Origin: Pyramidobacter piscolens
GTDB taxonomy: Bacteria > Synergistota > Synergistia > Synergistales > Dethiosulfovibrionaceae
Direction of reading: 5' to 3'
Length of the DNA stretch: 64,000 nucleotides
Assembly (NCBI GenBank): GCA_004558205.1
Contig: SFDM01000010.1
Span: 25,184 to 89,183, forward strand
In this document: in pieces, positions 7,675 to 16,189 of the stretch
Numbering within the stretch: the stretch's first letter is position 1
Layout: every line of letters starts with the position of its first letter
Notes under the pieces: model-generated
The model's input: only the letters and a program-made list of their open reading frames with translations
What the model was told of the DNA's origin: nothing
The model's database searches: none
Position numbers and translations under genes: made by a program

Positions 7675-9513
7675 ATGAGAAGCGATGGCATCATTCGTTT
7701 TTGGCGCAGGATTGGCGCTCATAATATCTGTGTAATAGGCGTTGACCTGATTATGCTGCTGCTTGCCGTTTATCTCAGTTATGCTCTGAGATTTTCCATT
7801 TTTCTAGGAAACGCTTCCCATTACGGTTTGGCGAGGGTGGCTCTCTTCTATGTGGGTGCGGTTATGCTCTCCTTTGCGCTGTGCGGCGTCTACCGCGTCT
7901 ATTGGCTTCAGACCAGCGTGGAGGAATTGATGCGGCTGTGCTTTTCCTATTTGGGAGCCTGCGCGGGGCTGGGTGCTGTCTATTTTTTGACGGAGCATTC
8001 CGTCCTGGTTCCGCGAAGCGTGATGGGGCTGTTGGCGTTTTCCGGCATCGTCTTTCTCGTCATCGTCCGGCTCACCTGGCGTTTGACAGGAAACATAAGA
8101 AAACCGGGGTTATTGAGGAAAGCGCTTGTCCTGGGCGCGGGCGAAGCCGGAGTCCTGCTTGTGCGGGACTTAAAGCGGAACGGCTCCGATATGGGCGTGG
8201 TCGGCTTTCTCGACGACGACCCGCTGAAGCTCAAAAAGGTGATCGCCGGCTTTCCAGTTTTAGGATCCATGGAAAAACTTCCCGATGTGGTCAAACGTTA
8301 TGGAATCGAGGACGTGCTCGTGGCCATTCCTTCTGCTTCCGGGGTGCGCATGAGGGGGCTGCTCGATCAGATCATTCCCCTTGGCGTCGTCGTCAGAATT
8401 CTTCCGACGCTTCGAGACCTGGCTGACGGGTCTGTCTCGGTGAGCCAGCTGCGCCCCGTCAGCCTGGAAGATCTTTTGTCGCGGGACCCCGTTGAGCTGG
8501 ATACCCAGCAGATAGGCCAGCTTCTCCGCTCCAAGGACGTGATGATCACGGGAGCGGGCGGATCGATCGGCAGCGAGATCGTGCGGCAGCTTCTGCCCTA
8601 TAATCCAAGGACGCTGATCCTGATTGGGCACGGGGAACAGTCCATCTACACGCTTATGGAAGAAATTCAGGGTAAAAATCCTTCGGTGGCGCTGGTGCCG
8701 GTCATTGCCGACGTCGCGGACCGGGACAGTATGGCGCGGGTGTTTTACCGCTGGCATCCGTCGGTGGTCTTCCACGCGGCGGCTCATAAGCACGTGCCCC
8801 TGATGGAGACGAACGAGAGGGAGGCCGTACGCGTCAACTGCCTCGGTTCCTGGACCGTGGGAGACCTGGCGGGACTTTGCGGCGTTTCGCGGATGGTCCT
8901 GATTTCCACAGATAAGGCTGTGAACCCCAGCAGCATTATGGGGGCCAGCAAGCGCATCGCGGAAATGGCTTTAATGGACCTCCAGAAGCGGTACCCTCAG
9001 ACGGCCTATATGGCCGTGCGTTTCGGCAACGTCCTCGGCAGCCGGGGCAGCGTCATCCCGAAATTCGAAAAACAGATCGCCGCGGGAGGCCCGGTGACGG
9101 TCACCCATCCCGATATGTGCCGCTACTTTATGCTGATCCCCGAAGCCGCGGGGTTGGTCCTTCAGACGGCGGCCATCGGCCTGCCCGGCAGGATTTACGT
9201 GCTCGATATGGGAAAGCCCGTGAAGATCGTGACGCTGGCGGAAACGCTGATTCGCCTGCATGGCTGCGTTCCCGGCCGGGATATCGACATTTGTTTTACG
9301 GGAATGCGGCCCGGCGAAAAACTTTTTGAGGAACTGTTCTATGACCGTTCCCATGTGGACGCCACGCCTCACCCTAAAATCTTTTGCGCCCGCATCTTCG
9401 AAGATCGCGAGCAAAAAACGGATATGCTGGAACGAGTCAAGCAGATCCTGTCAGCGGAGGAGCCTCGCAGCGTTATTGCGGAGACTGTTCCCGAGTATCG
9501 TCACAGTCCCTGA
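7675..9513 (+). CDS. Membrane-bound nucleotide-sugar 4,6-dehydratase (CapD/WbpM type)
   Basis: A 612-residue inner-membrane protein of the WbpM/CapD group, which convert UDP-GlcNAc or related sugars to 4-keto-6-deoxy sugars for surface polysaccharides. There are four N-terminal membrane segments (residues ~15-135), a first Rossmann-type domain beginning KALVLGAGEAGVL (~143), and the catalytic SDR domain with TGAGGSIGSE at ~290-299. The motif STDKAVNPSSIMGASKR (~410-427) keeps the lysine but has Met where classical SDRs have Tyr, as is known for this group. The start has GGAAGGAG ten bases upstream. It could supply a deoxysugar for O-antigen or glycoproteins; the exact substrate cannot be read from sequence. 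Confidence 0.92.
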   Translation: MRSDGIIRFWRRIGAHNICVIGVDLIMLLLAVYLSYALRFSIFLGNASHYGLARVALFYVGAVMLSFALCGVYRVYWLQTSVEELMRLCFSYLGACAGLGAVYFLTEHSVLVPRSVMGLLAFSGIVFLVIVRLTWRLTGNIRKPGLLRKALVLGAGEAGVLLVRDLKRNGSDMGVVGFLDDDPLKLKKVIAGFPVLGSMEKLPDVVKRYGIEDVLVAIPSASGVRMRGLLDQIIPLGVVVRILPTLRDLADGSVSVSQLRPVSLEDLLSRDPVELDTQQIGQLLRSKDVMITGAGGSIGSEIVRQLLPYNPRTLILIGHGEQSIYTLMEEIQGKNPSVALVPVIADVADRDSMARVFYRWHPSVVFHAAAHKHVPLMETNEREAVRVNCLGSWTVGDLAGLCGVSRMVLISTDKAVNPSSIMGASKRIAEMALMDLQKRYPQTAYMAVRFGNVLGSRGSVIPKFEKQIAAGGPVTVTHPDMCRYFMLIPEAAGLVLQTAAIGLPGRIYVLDMGKPVKIVTLAETLIRLHGCVPGRDIDICFTGMRPGEKLFEELFYDRSHVDATPHPKIFCARIFEDREQKTDMLERVKQILSAEEPRSVIAETVPEYRHSP

Positions 9514-9515
9514 AG

Positions 9516-10019
9516 ATGACAAAGAAGGACTTTAGGGGCGGCGGGAAAGGTTTTTCGCTGACGGAGCTGCTGATCTGCATCGGCGTAATGCTGGCGCTTT
9601 TATCGGGACTTTCCGGCCTGCAGAAGCCCGAACCTTCGGTCAGCGTCGCCCATAAGGACATGGACCGGCTTGACCAGTGGCTGGAGTCGGCCATGCTTCG
9701 GGCCGATCGTTGGAAAAAAGATTTTTATCTGCTCATTATCGCGCCGTCGGCGTCCGCCGAACGGCACAGAATGAAGCTTCAATGGTTGAACCGGCGTGAA
9801 AGCGTTTTGCTTAAGACCGAAACTTTTTACGCCGACGAGAGAGTGCGGTGGAAATTACAGGAAGCGGCCAGCGGCCATACATACAGCTGGAACGTTCACA
9901 CGCTGTCGCCGGCTTTTACGATATCTGCTCTTTCTGCTGAAAAGGCGAATACGGGAGAAAAGATCACGCTTTCAGTCCGCGGACTTGCGACGCGCGTCTG
10001 CGCTTGTGATCGGCGATAG
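9516..10019 (+). CDS. Prepilin-like protein with N-methylation motif
   Basis: A 167-residue protein with a type IV prepilin leader: a short basic leader ending in GKG, then FSLTELLICIGVMLALLSG, so prepilin peptidase would cut between G and F and methylate the Phe; Glu at +5 is present. The rest is hydrophilic and not recognisable, with three cysteine-free core blocks and a Cys-containing end. The start ATG 9516 lies two bases after the stop of the preceding gene, with only a weak ribosome binding site, suggesting translational coupling. No other pilus gene is adjacent, but competence genes (comM-like, dprA) lie downstream, so a competence pseudopilin is plausible. Confidence 0.8.
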   Translation: MTKKDFRGGGKGFSLTELLICIGVMLALLSGLSGLQKPEPSVSVAHKDMDRLDQWLESAMLRADRWKKDFYLLIIAPSASAERHRMKLQWLNRRESVLLKTETFYADERVRWKLQEAASGHTYSWNVHTLSPAFTISALSAEKANTGEKITLSVRGLATRVCACDRR

Positions 10020-10049
10020 AAAAGGTGCTGAACGACGGGAGGTCATAAA

Positions 10050-10622
10050 ATGGCATTAAGGGAATGGTGGGCTCAATTTATAGCGCCCGCCGTTAAAATT
10101 TGGGAAAAGGTTATCCCTATCGCGTGGCTTCGTGAAGCCGTGGAGACGCTGGGGTGGGCTTTGGTTCTGGCGCTGCTTTTAAGGACCTTTGTGATACAGG
10201 CGTTCTGGATTCCCAGCGGTTCGATGCTCCCCACGCTGCTGGAAGGGGATCGGGTTCTGGTCTGCAAGTTCGAGTATCTTATACGATCGCCGCGGCGCGG
10301 CGACATCTTCGTCTTTAAATATCCCATGGACACGAAGGTGGACTATGTGAAACGGCTGATCGCCCTTCCTGGAGACAAGTTTGAGATTCGCCAGGGCGTG
10401 GTGTGGATTAACGACAAAGAGGTCACGGAGCCCTACGTGAAGTTCCACGATACCTATACGCTTCCGGCGGTGCGGGTGCCCGAGAAGTCCTATGTCGCGC
10501 TGGGCGACAATCGCCCTAATTCCGCCGACAGCCGTTTCTGGGGCTACGTGCCGGAGGAGAATATCCGCGGTCCTGTGATACTGCGCTATTGGCCTCTTAA
10601 CAGGCTTGGGCTGGTGAAATAG
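10050..10622 (+). CDS. lepB: Signal peptidase I
   Basis: A 190-residue inner-membrane serine protease that removes signal peptides from secreted proteins. It has one N-terminal membrane segment (about residues 33-50), then the catalytic Ser in PSGSMLPT (Ser58) and the catalytic Lys in YVKRLIALPGD (Lys101), and the conserved box LGDNRPNSADSRFWG near the C-terminus. Length is typical of the short Gram-positive-like form rather than the longer E. coli LepB. An AGGTC-type site precedes the ATG. It is followed two bases later by rbgA. Confidence 0.96.
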   Translation: MALREWWAQFIAPAVKIWEKVIPIAWLREAVETLGWALVLALLLRTFVIQAFWIPSGSMLPTLLEGDRVLVCKFEYLIRSPRRGDIFVFKYPMDTKVDYVKRLIALPGDKFEIRQGVVWINDKEVTEPYVKFHDTYTLPAVRVPEKSYVALGDNRPNSADSRFWGYVPEENIRGPVILRYWPLNRLGLVK

Positions 10623-10624
10623 GA

Positions 10625-11488
10625 ATGGCCGGCAGAACTGCGTGGTTCCCCGGGCACATGGCGAAAGGGACGCGCCAGCTGGAAGACCTTCTTGAGAAGC
10701 TCGACATTATTCTGGAAGTCCGCGACGCCCGCGCCCCTGAGCTGACGGCTTCGCCGATCACGGCACGGTTTGCCCGCCAGAAACCCGTCTGGATCGTGAT
10801 GACGAAACGGGATCTGGCTTCTGACGCCGATACGTCGCAATGGCTCGCTTACTATAAAGCCCGCCGTCGAGAAGCTTGGGCCTTTGACCTGCTGTCGCGC
10901 CAGGTCGGCGCGCTGAAGCAGAGCTTCAGCAAGTATAAGCCCGCCTATCGCGAACTGCGCTTGGCTGTGGTTGGAATCCCTAATGTTGGAAAATCGGCGC
11001 TTCTCAATTTATTGATCGGCAAAAAATCGGCCTCTGTGGGCGGCATTCCCGGAGTGACTCGCGGCGTTTCCTGGTACCGGGGCGGCGATTTTCTGGTGGT
11101 GGATTCGCCTGGCATTCTGGATCCCCATTCGGGGGCGGCCGCGCAGCGGGCGTTAGCTTGGCTGGGCTGTTCAAAACCCGACGTGATCGGCAGCTACGAT
11201 TCTGTGGCCTGCTCACTGATCGAATTTCTCCAGCGGCAGAACCTCTGGCACGTGGTGGAAAAAAAATGGGGCATCGCGGCCGATGCCGGCGACACCCTTT
11301 CAATCCTGGAGTCAGTTGGCCGCCGGCTGGGCTGTCTTGTCAGCGGCGGCGCCGTCGATTACACTTTAGCCGGTAGGCGCTTTCTTGAGTCCTTTTCGAC
11401 TGGAAAGTTCGGTAAATTATCCATAGAGCAGCCCTCCTCGCGCGTGATGGATATGCTGGAACCAGAAAGGGAGGCTGAGACGGAGTGA
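10625..11488 (+). CDS. rbgA: Ribosome biogenesis GTPase YlqF/RbgA
   Basis: A 287-residue circularly permuted GTPase needed for late assembly of the 50S subunit. The order of motifs is the permuted one: G4 (TKRD, ~residue 61), then the P-loop GIPNVGKSALLN (~118-129), then G2/G3 including DSPG (~161). The N-terminus WFPGHMAKGTRQLE is diagnostic of the YlqF family. It overlaps the start of rnhB by four bases (GTGA), a pairing (rbgA-rnhB) also common in Firmicutes. Confidence 0.95.
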   Translation: MAGRTAWFPGHMAKGTRQLEDLLEKLDIILEVRDARAPELTASPITARFARQKPVWIVMTKRDLASDADTSQWLAYYKARRREAWAFDLLSRQVGALKQSFSKYKPAYRELRLAVVGIPNVGKSALLNLLIGKKSASVGGIPGVTRGVSWYRGGDFLVVDSPGILDPHSGAAAQRALAWLGCSKPDVIGSYDSVACSLIEFLQRQNLWHVVEKKWGIAADAGDTLSILESVGRRLGCLVSGGAVDYTLAGRRFLESFSTGKFGKLSIEQPSSRVMDMLEPEREAETE

Positions 11489-12045
11489 TTCTGTTGGGCG
11501 TGGATGAAGCCGGGCGCGGCCCTCTTGCCGGTCCTGTGGTCGCGGCGGCCGTGGCGCTTTCGCCATCGCAGAAATCGGAACTGGCCGCGATGGGGCTGAG
11601 GGATTCCAAAAAGCTCTCCCCGCTGAAACGAGAGCGCCTCTTTGTGAAGATGCTCGAGCTGAAAGTCCTCTGGCGGTCCACCTCGGCCTTGACGGAGCAG
11701 ATCGACAGGGATAATATCCTGAATGCGACGCTGTGGGCCATGGGGCGTTCGGTGGAACGCTTTCCTCTGCCCGCCGACGGCGTTCTGGTAGACGGGAACA
11801 AAGAAATCCCGGGACTGAAGGTCCCCCAGAAGGCGGTTATCGGCGGCGACGACATCTATCCTGAGATATCGGCTGCTTCGGTTATCGCGAAAGTGCTCAG
11901 AGACCGTGTGATGGTGTTCTACGACAGCCTGTGGCCGGGGTACGGCTTTGCGAAACACAAGGGCTATGGCACGCTGGAGCACCGGAAAGCGATTGCTGAG
12001 CTGGGGCCCACTCCGATACACAGAAGAAGCTTTTCCTGGGGATAA
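11485..12045 (+). CDS. rnhB: Ribonuclease HII
   Basis: A 186-residue nuclease that cuts RNA in RNA-DNA hybrids and at single ribonucleotides. The N-terminal LLGVDEAGRGPLAGPVV carries the first catalytic acids (Asp and Glu of DEAG); further acids lie in LVDGNK and in the later segment around ASVIAKVLRD. The GTG start (11485) overlaps the rbgA stop and has AGGGAGG about ten bases upstream. Slightly shorter than the E. coli enzyme, but complete. Confidence 0.95.
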   Translation: MILLGVDEAGRGPLAGPVVAAAVALSPSQKSELAAMGLRDSKKLSPLKRERLFVKMLELKVLWRSTSALTEQIDRDNILNATLWAMGRSVERFPLPADGVLVDGNKEIPGLKVPQKAVIGGDDIYPEISAASVIAKVLRDRVMVFYDSLWPGYGFAKHKGYGTLEHRKAIAELGPTPIHRRSFSWG

Positions 12046-12185
12046 TTAATAAAGTAGACTGTTATTTCCCTGCGGCGCCAAACGCGGCGTCTTAGTCGCG
12101 TTGGAGCCGCAGAAGCCGTTCCAAGCCGTAAAGCGCGCCCTGCGCTGCCGCGTTGCCGATCAAAATTACAGGAGAGGTCCTTATC

Positions 12186-12686
12186 ATGGAAAAACTCTTC
12201 GTCCCCTTAAAAAAAGAAAAACACAGTCTGACCTTAAAACCCGCACCTCCGGTGCAGGATGTCCTTTGGGGCGTCCTCACGCCGGAGGAGCGGGCTTTTT
12301 TTCATGAACGGAACCGTCAGTCCATAGGACGCTGGGCGGAAGAGAAAGCGCAGGCCTTTTTAAAAGCGCAGGGTTTAAAAATTGTCGCTCGAAACGTGCG
12401 GGATCGTTTTTCGGAACTGGACATCGTCTGCCGGGACGGCGGCGAGCTTGTGATCGCGGAGGTCCGCTGCCGGCGAGAAGGGGCCGTGATGAGCGCCTTC
12501 GACTCCATGGGGATCCAAAAGTGGCGCAAGTTGACGCGGGGAGCTGAGCTTTTTGTGGTGAAAAGCGGCTGGGAGGGCGGCTGGCGAATTGACCTGGTGA
12601 CCGTGGACGTCTCGGACGGCCAGTGGCGCCTCAGCTGGCTGAAGTACCTTGAGATGGACGGGGGAGGGCGAGACGATGGCTGCTGA
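12186..12686 (+). CDS. YraN/UPF0102 family endonuclease-like protein
   Basis: A 166-residue protein whose C-terminal ~120 residues match the UPF0102 (YraN) family: RQSIGRWAEEKAQAFLK, then NVRDRFSELDIVCRD and ELVIAEVRCRR, which give the E-x(n)-D-x(n)-E-x-K/R arrangement of an endonuclease-like fold. The N-terminal ~45 residues are extra relative to the usual family length and look unstructured. ATG 12186 is preferred (AGGAGAGG upstream). The family commonly sits beside rnhB and the comM/dprA genes, as here. Its biological role is not settled. It overlaps the next gene by 11 bases. Confidence 0.88.
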   Translation: MEKLFVPLKKEKHSLTLKPAPPVQDVLWGVLTPEERAFFHERNRQSIGRWAEEKAQAFLKAQGLKIVARNVRDRFSELDIVCRDGGELVIAEVRCRREGAVMSAFDSMGIQKWRKLTRGAELFVVKSGWEGGWRIDLVTVDVSDGQWRLSWLKYLEMDGGGRDDGC

Positions 12687-14181
12687 AATACAGGGCATTA
12701 CCCTGCGGGGGGTTGAGGCGCTTCCCGTGGAGGTCGAAGCGGAGATCACGTCGGGCATCTTTGCCTTCTCCGTAGTGGGGCTTCCCGATGCGGCCGTGCG
12801 GGAATCCCGCGAACGGGTTCGCGCCGCTCTGCGCGAGCTTGACGTCACGGTTTACGGCCGCATCGCTGTGAACCTGGCGCCTGCCGACCTGCCAAAGGAG
12901 GGCAGCCTGCTTGATTTGCCCATTGCCGTAGCCTTGGCCTGCGAAAAAGGATACTGCGCCCCCCAGCGCCCGGCGCTTTATATGGGAGAACTGGCTCTGG
13001 ACGGGCGGATCAGGCCTGTTCGGGGCGCCGTTCCCGCGGCGATACTGGCGAGATCTCTGGGCGTTCCCCTTTTCTGTCCCGAAGGCAACGCCGCGGAAGT
13101 GGCCCTGGTGGACGGCGTCGAAGCCTACAGCGTTTCCTCGCTTCTTGATATGCTTCTCTATCTCAGAAATGAGAAGGAGCTTCCCCGGGTAAGCAAAATA
13201 AACCCGCCAGATGTCACGGGATCTCCCGATCCTGATTTTGGCGACGTGAAAGGCCAGTTGACGGCGAAGCGTGCCCTAGAAATCGCCGCGGCGGGGCATC
13301 ACAATATCCTTCTGGTGGGATCGCCGGGCAGCGGCAAGACCTTGATGGCGCGCGCCCTCCAGGGGATTCTGCCGCCCCTTTCCGACGCAGAATTTCTGGA
13401 AACGCTTCTCATCAGGAGCGCCGTGGGGTTGCCCGTGCCGCCTGACCGGCGGCGGCCCTTCCGGCAGGTCCATCATACGGCCAGTACGGTGTCCATCTGC
13501 GGCGGCGGGAGCGACGTGCGTCCCGGCGAGGTCAGTTTAGCCCATCGCGGCGTGCTGTTTCTTGACGAGTTCACCGAGTTCCGGCGCGACTTGATCGAGG
13601 CTCTGAGACAGCCTCTGGAGGACGGTTTTATCACCGTGAACCGCGCTGCGGGATGCGTCACCTACCCAAGCCGGGTCCTGCTGGTTTTGGCGGCCAATCC
13701 CTGTGCCTGCGGCTGGCGCGGCGATCCTGTGGAGCAATGCCGCTGCAGCAATCAGGAACTGGAGCGCTACCGGAGAAAGTTTTCGGGGCCCATGCTTGAC
13801 AGGGTGGACCTCTACGTTTCGGCGCCTCGCCTGACGCCTCAGGAACTGTTGGAGTTGGGCGGCGCGCCGGGTGAAAGCAGCGCGCGCATCCGCGCCAGAG
13901 TCCTTCAGGCACGGGAACGCCAGTGGAGCCGAAAAAGCAGGGTCAAGGTGGAGTGCAACGCCGAATTGCCCGAAAGGGTCCTGAGGAAAGAAATAGGCCT
14001 CAGCTCCGACGCGCGGAAGTACCTGTCGTCCATGGCGGAACGGCTGCGCCTTTCCGGCCGGGGGATCAGCAGAGTGCTGAGAGTGTCGCGGACCATTGCC
14101 GACCTTGCAGGCGCGGAGAACATCGAAGCGGGAGCCGTAGCCGAGGCCATAGCCTACAGAGATTCGGGAGCGCTGCAATGA
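12676..14181 (+). CDS. comM: ComM/YifB-type Mg-chelatase-like AAA+ ATPase
   Basis: A 501-residue protein of the YifB/ComM family. In naturally transformable bacteria ComM is a hexameric branch-migration helicase that helps integrate incoming DNA. The N-terminal ~170 residues form the lon-like ChlI domain (VEAEITSGIFAFSVVGLPDAAVRES), followed by the AAA+ core with Walker A GSPGSGKTLMAR (~residue 215) and a Walker B-like FLDEFTEF, then the magnesium-chelatase C-terminal lid (RLRLSGRGISRVLRVSRTIADL). ATG 12676 follows GGGAGG. It overlaps dprA by four bases (ATGA), linking two DNA-uptake genes. Confidence 0.93.
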   Translation: MAAEIQGITLRGVEALPVEVEAEITSGIFAFSVVGLPDAAVRESRERVRAALRELDVTVYGRIAVNLAPADLPKEGSLLDLPIAVALACEKGYCAPQRPALYMGELALDGRIRPVRGAVPAAILARSLGVPLFCPEGNAAEVALVDGVEAYSVSSLLDMLLYLRNEKELPRVSKINPPDVTGSPDPDFGDVKGQLTAKRALEIAAAGHHNILLVGSPGSGKTLMARALQGILPPLSDAEFLETLLIRSAVGLPVPPDRRRPFRQVHHTASTVSICGGGSDVRPGEVSLAHRGVLFLDEFTEFRRDLIEALRQPLEDGFITVNRAAGCVTYPSRVLLVLAANPCACGWRGDPVEQCRCSNQELERYRRKFSGPMLDRVDLYVSAPRLTPQELLELGGAPGESSARIRARVLQARERQWSRKSRVKVECNAELPERVLRKEIGLSSDARKYLSSMAERLRLSGRGISRVLRVSRTIADLAGAENIEAGAVAEAIAYRDSGALQ

Positions 14182-15245
14182 GCGGGCTTGAGCTCTGCGT
14201 TTGGCTGAATGGGCTTGAAGGCCAGTCGGCTGAGCTGCTTCAAAATGTTTCAACTGAGATGACGGCTGCGGAAATCGTAGATTTTTTGAAAGATGAACAG
14301 CGCATAACGCCGCGGGGCGTTGAAACTTTAAAAAAACTGCACAGAGAAAACTGGGCGGAAAAAGAGATTGAACGAGCCGAAAGGGGTGGCATTTTTTTAA
14401 TTCCGTGGTACAGTGAGAGTTATCCACCCCGTTTGCGTTCGATTGACGATCCTCCGCTTCTGCTTTATGTCAGAGGAGCGCTGCTCGACTTTGACCTGTC
14501 CTATTCCGTGGTGGGGACGCGCCGCTGTACGCCCTACGGTTCCAAAGTATCTGAACGGATTGGCTTGGCCATGGCGAAATCAGGCATTCCGGTCGTCAGC
14601 GGCGGGGCCCTCGGCATAGACGGCGCCGCTCACAGCGGAGCGCTGGACGGCGGGGGGGCCACCGCGGCGGTGCTGGGCACGGGCGTGGACGTGCTGTGGC
14701 CGTCTGAGCATGACGGATTGTTTGAGAACATCCTTCACAGCAAAGGAGCGCTGATCAGTGAGTTTCCTCTGGGGACTATTGGCCGCGCCTGGCGCTTTCC
14801 CCGACGCAACAGGATCGTGGCGGGCCTCAGCCGAGGCCTTGTGGTCGTGGAGTCGCCCCTCAAGGGCGGGGCCATGATCACGGCGCGCCGCGCTATGGAA
14901 ATGGGCAGAGAACTCTGGGCGGTGCCGGGACGAATTGACGAACAGGTTTGTGAGGGAAGCAACCAGCTGATTTTTGAGGGGGCTTCCCCCCTGGTGAACG
15001 TGAAGGACTTTATCGATCACATCGGAGGATTGGGCCAGCTGGAACTCTTCCAGCCAGTAGAACTTTCGCCGGAAGAAAGGCGGGTCCTGAGCTGTCTTTC
15101 AGGGCAGGGAGACCTGACTCTTGACCAGATTTCCCGAAGAACAAGCATTGGCGCGGCTGAGTTGATGCAGCTGACCTTAGGACTGCAAACCCGTTCGTTA
15201 ATCTATTCTTCGGGCGGCGGACGATGGAGAGCCGTACCGCGTTGA
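14178..15245 (+). CDS. dprA: DNA processing protein DprA
   Basis: A 355-residue single-strand DNA-binding protein that protects incoming DNA and loads RecA during natural transformation. The Rossmann-like DprA core is clear: YSVVGTRRCTPYG, then VVSGGALGIDGAAHSGAL, AVLGTGVDVLWPSEH and FPRRNRIVAGLSRGLVVVE. An N-terminal helical region (about 100 residues) and a small C-terminal winged-helix-like part (from ~residue 295) flank it. The start overlaps the comM stop. Together with comM and the prepilin gene this suggests a capacity for transformation, at least in ancestry. Confidence 0.95.
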   Translation: MSGLELCVWLNGLEGQSAELLQNVSTEMTAAEIVDFLKDEQRITPRGVETLKKLHRENWAEKEIERAERGGIFLIPWYSESYPPRLRSIDDPPLLLYVRGALLDFDLSYSVVGTRRCTPYGSKVSERIGLAMAKSGIPVVSGGALGIDGAAHSGALDGGGATAAVLGTGVDVLWPSEHDGLFENILHSKGALISEFPLGTIGRAWRFPRRNRIVAGLSRGLVVVESPLKGGAMITARRAMEMGRELWAVPGRIDEQVCEGSNQLIFEGASPLVNVKDFIDHIGGLGQLELFQPVELSPEERRVLSCLSGQGDLTLDQISRRTSIGAAELMQLTLGLQTRSLIYSSGGGRWRAVPR

Positions 15246-15266
15246 TCATGACTGATGGAGGAGCAA

Positions 15267-16142
15267 ATGAGCGCTGGGAATTATGAACTTTTCTCATCAG
15301 AAGCAGAGCAAAAAGGGATAAAGTTGGAGATCTTCATTGTCTCCGATTTTACGGGGGAAACTGCGGAAAGCGTCGCGAGGGCGGCGCTCAGGCAGTTCGA
15401 CAGGCATTGCGTGGCGCTGCGTCGTTTCAGGACTATCGATACGGTGGAAAAGGTTCTGAACGTGTGTTGGCTGGCCAAGGAGAACCAGGCCCTTATTATC
15501 TGCACTCTCGTCTCTCAGCCTGTCAGGGAGGCCCTGATGCGGCATGCCGCCGACTTGAAGCTGAAAGTGGTGGATCTTTTTGGCCCGATCCTTGGCGCCA
15601 TCTCCGAAAGGCTTGGAACGGAACCTGCGGGCATGCCGGGCAATCAGCACAAGCTTGACGAAGCCTATTTCCGGCGGGTGAAGGCGATCGAGTTTTCGAG
15701 CACCTGCGACGACGGAGCCAACCCCAACCTGCTGCCCGAGGCAGAATTGGTCATCGTCGGCGTTTCACGCACCTGCAAGACGCCGCTGTCCATGTATCTG
15801 GCCAACAAGGGCATCCGTACGGCCAATGTGCCCCTGGTGCCGGAGCTGACGCCTCCAGAGGAGCTTTTTTCCCTTCCCGAGGGCCGGGTGCTTGGGCTGT
15901 CGATACAACCTGCGACGCTGCAGAAGATCCGGCGGGACCGTCTGCAGATGATCGGCCTGAACCCCGAAAAAGCTTCGTACGCCCAGCAGCAGAGGGTGGA
16001 ACTGGAATTGGCCTATGCGCAGGGGATTATGAAAAAATTGGGAGCCAAGGTTGTGGACGTCACGGGGCGGGCCCTTGAGGAAACCGCTCAGGAAGTGCTG
16101 GATTATCTTCGGGAACAAGGATGTCCCGCCGTTCAGGACTGA
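15267..16142 (+). CDS. ppsR: PEP synthase/PPDK regulatory protein (DUF299)
   Basis: A 291-residue bifunctional ADP-dependent kinase / Pi-dependent phosphorylase of the DUF299 family, which inactivates and reactivates PEP synthase or pyruvate phosphate dikinase by phosphorylating a threonine. The N-terminal IFIVSDFTGETAESVARAAL and the P-loop-like GVSRTCKTPLSMYLA (about residue 160) are characteristic. ATG 15267 is preferred over 15255 because GGAGG lies five bases upstream. The next gene is PEP synthase, which identifies the target. Confidence 0.93.
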   Translation: MSAGNYELFSSEAEQKGIKLEIFIVSDFTGETAESVARAALRQFDRHCVALRRFRTIDTVEKVLNVCWLAKENQALIICTLVSQPVREALMRHAADLKLKVVDLFGPILGAISERLGTEPAGMPGNQHKLDEAYFRRVKAIEFSSTCDDGANPNLLPEAELVIVGVSRTCKTPLSMYLANKGIRTANVPLVPELTPPEELFSLPEGRVLGLSIQPATLQKIRRDRLQMIGLNPEKASYAQQQRVELELAYAQGIMKKLGAKVVDVTGRALEETAQEVLDYLREQGCPAVQD

Positions 16143-16189
16143 CGTCTTTAACGGCGATGAGCAATAAAATAATTTGGAGGTCTTTTCCA

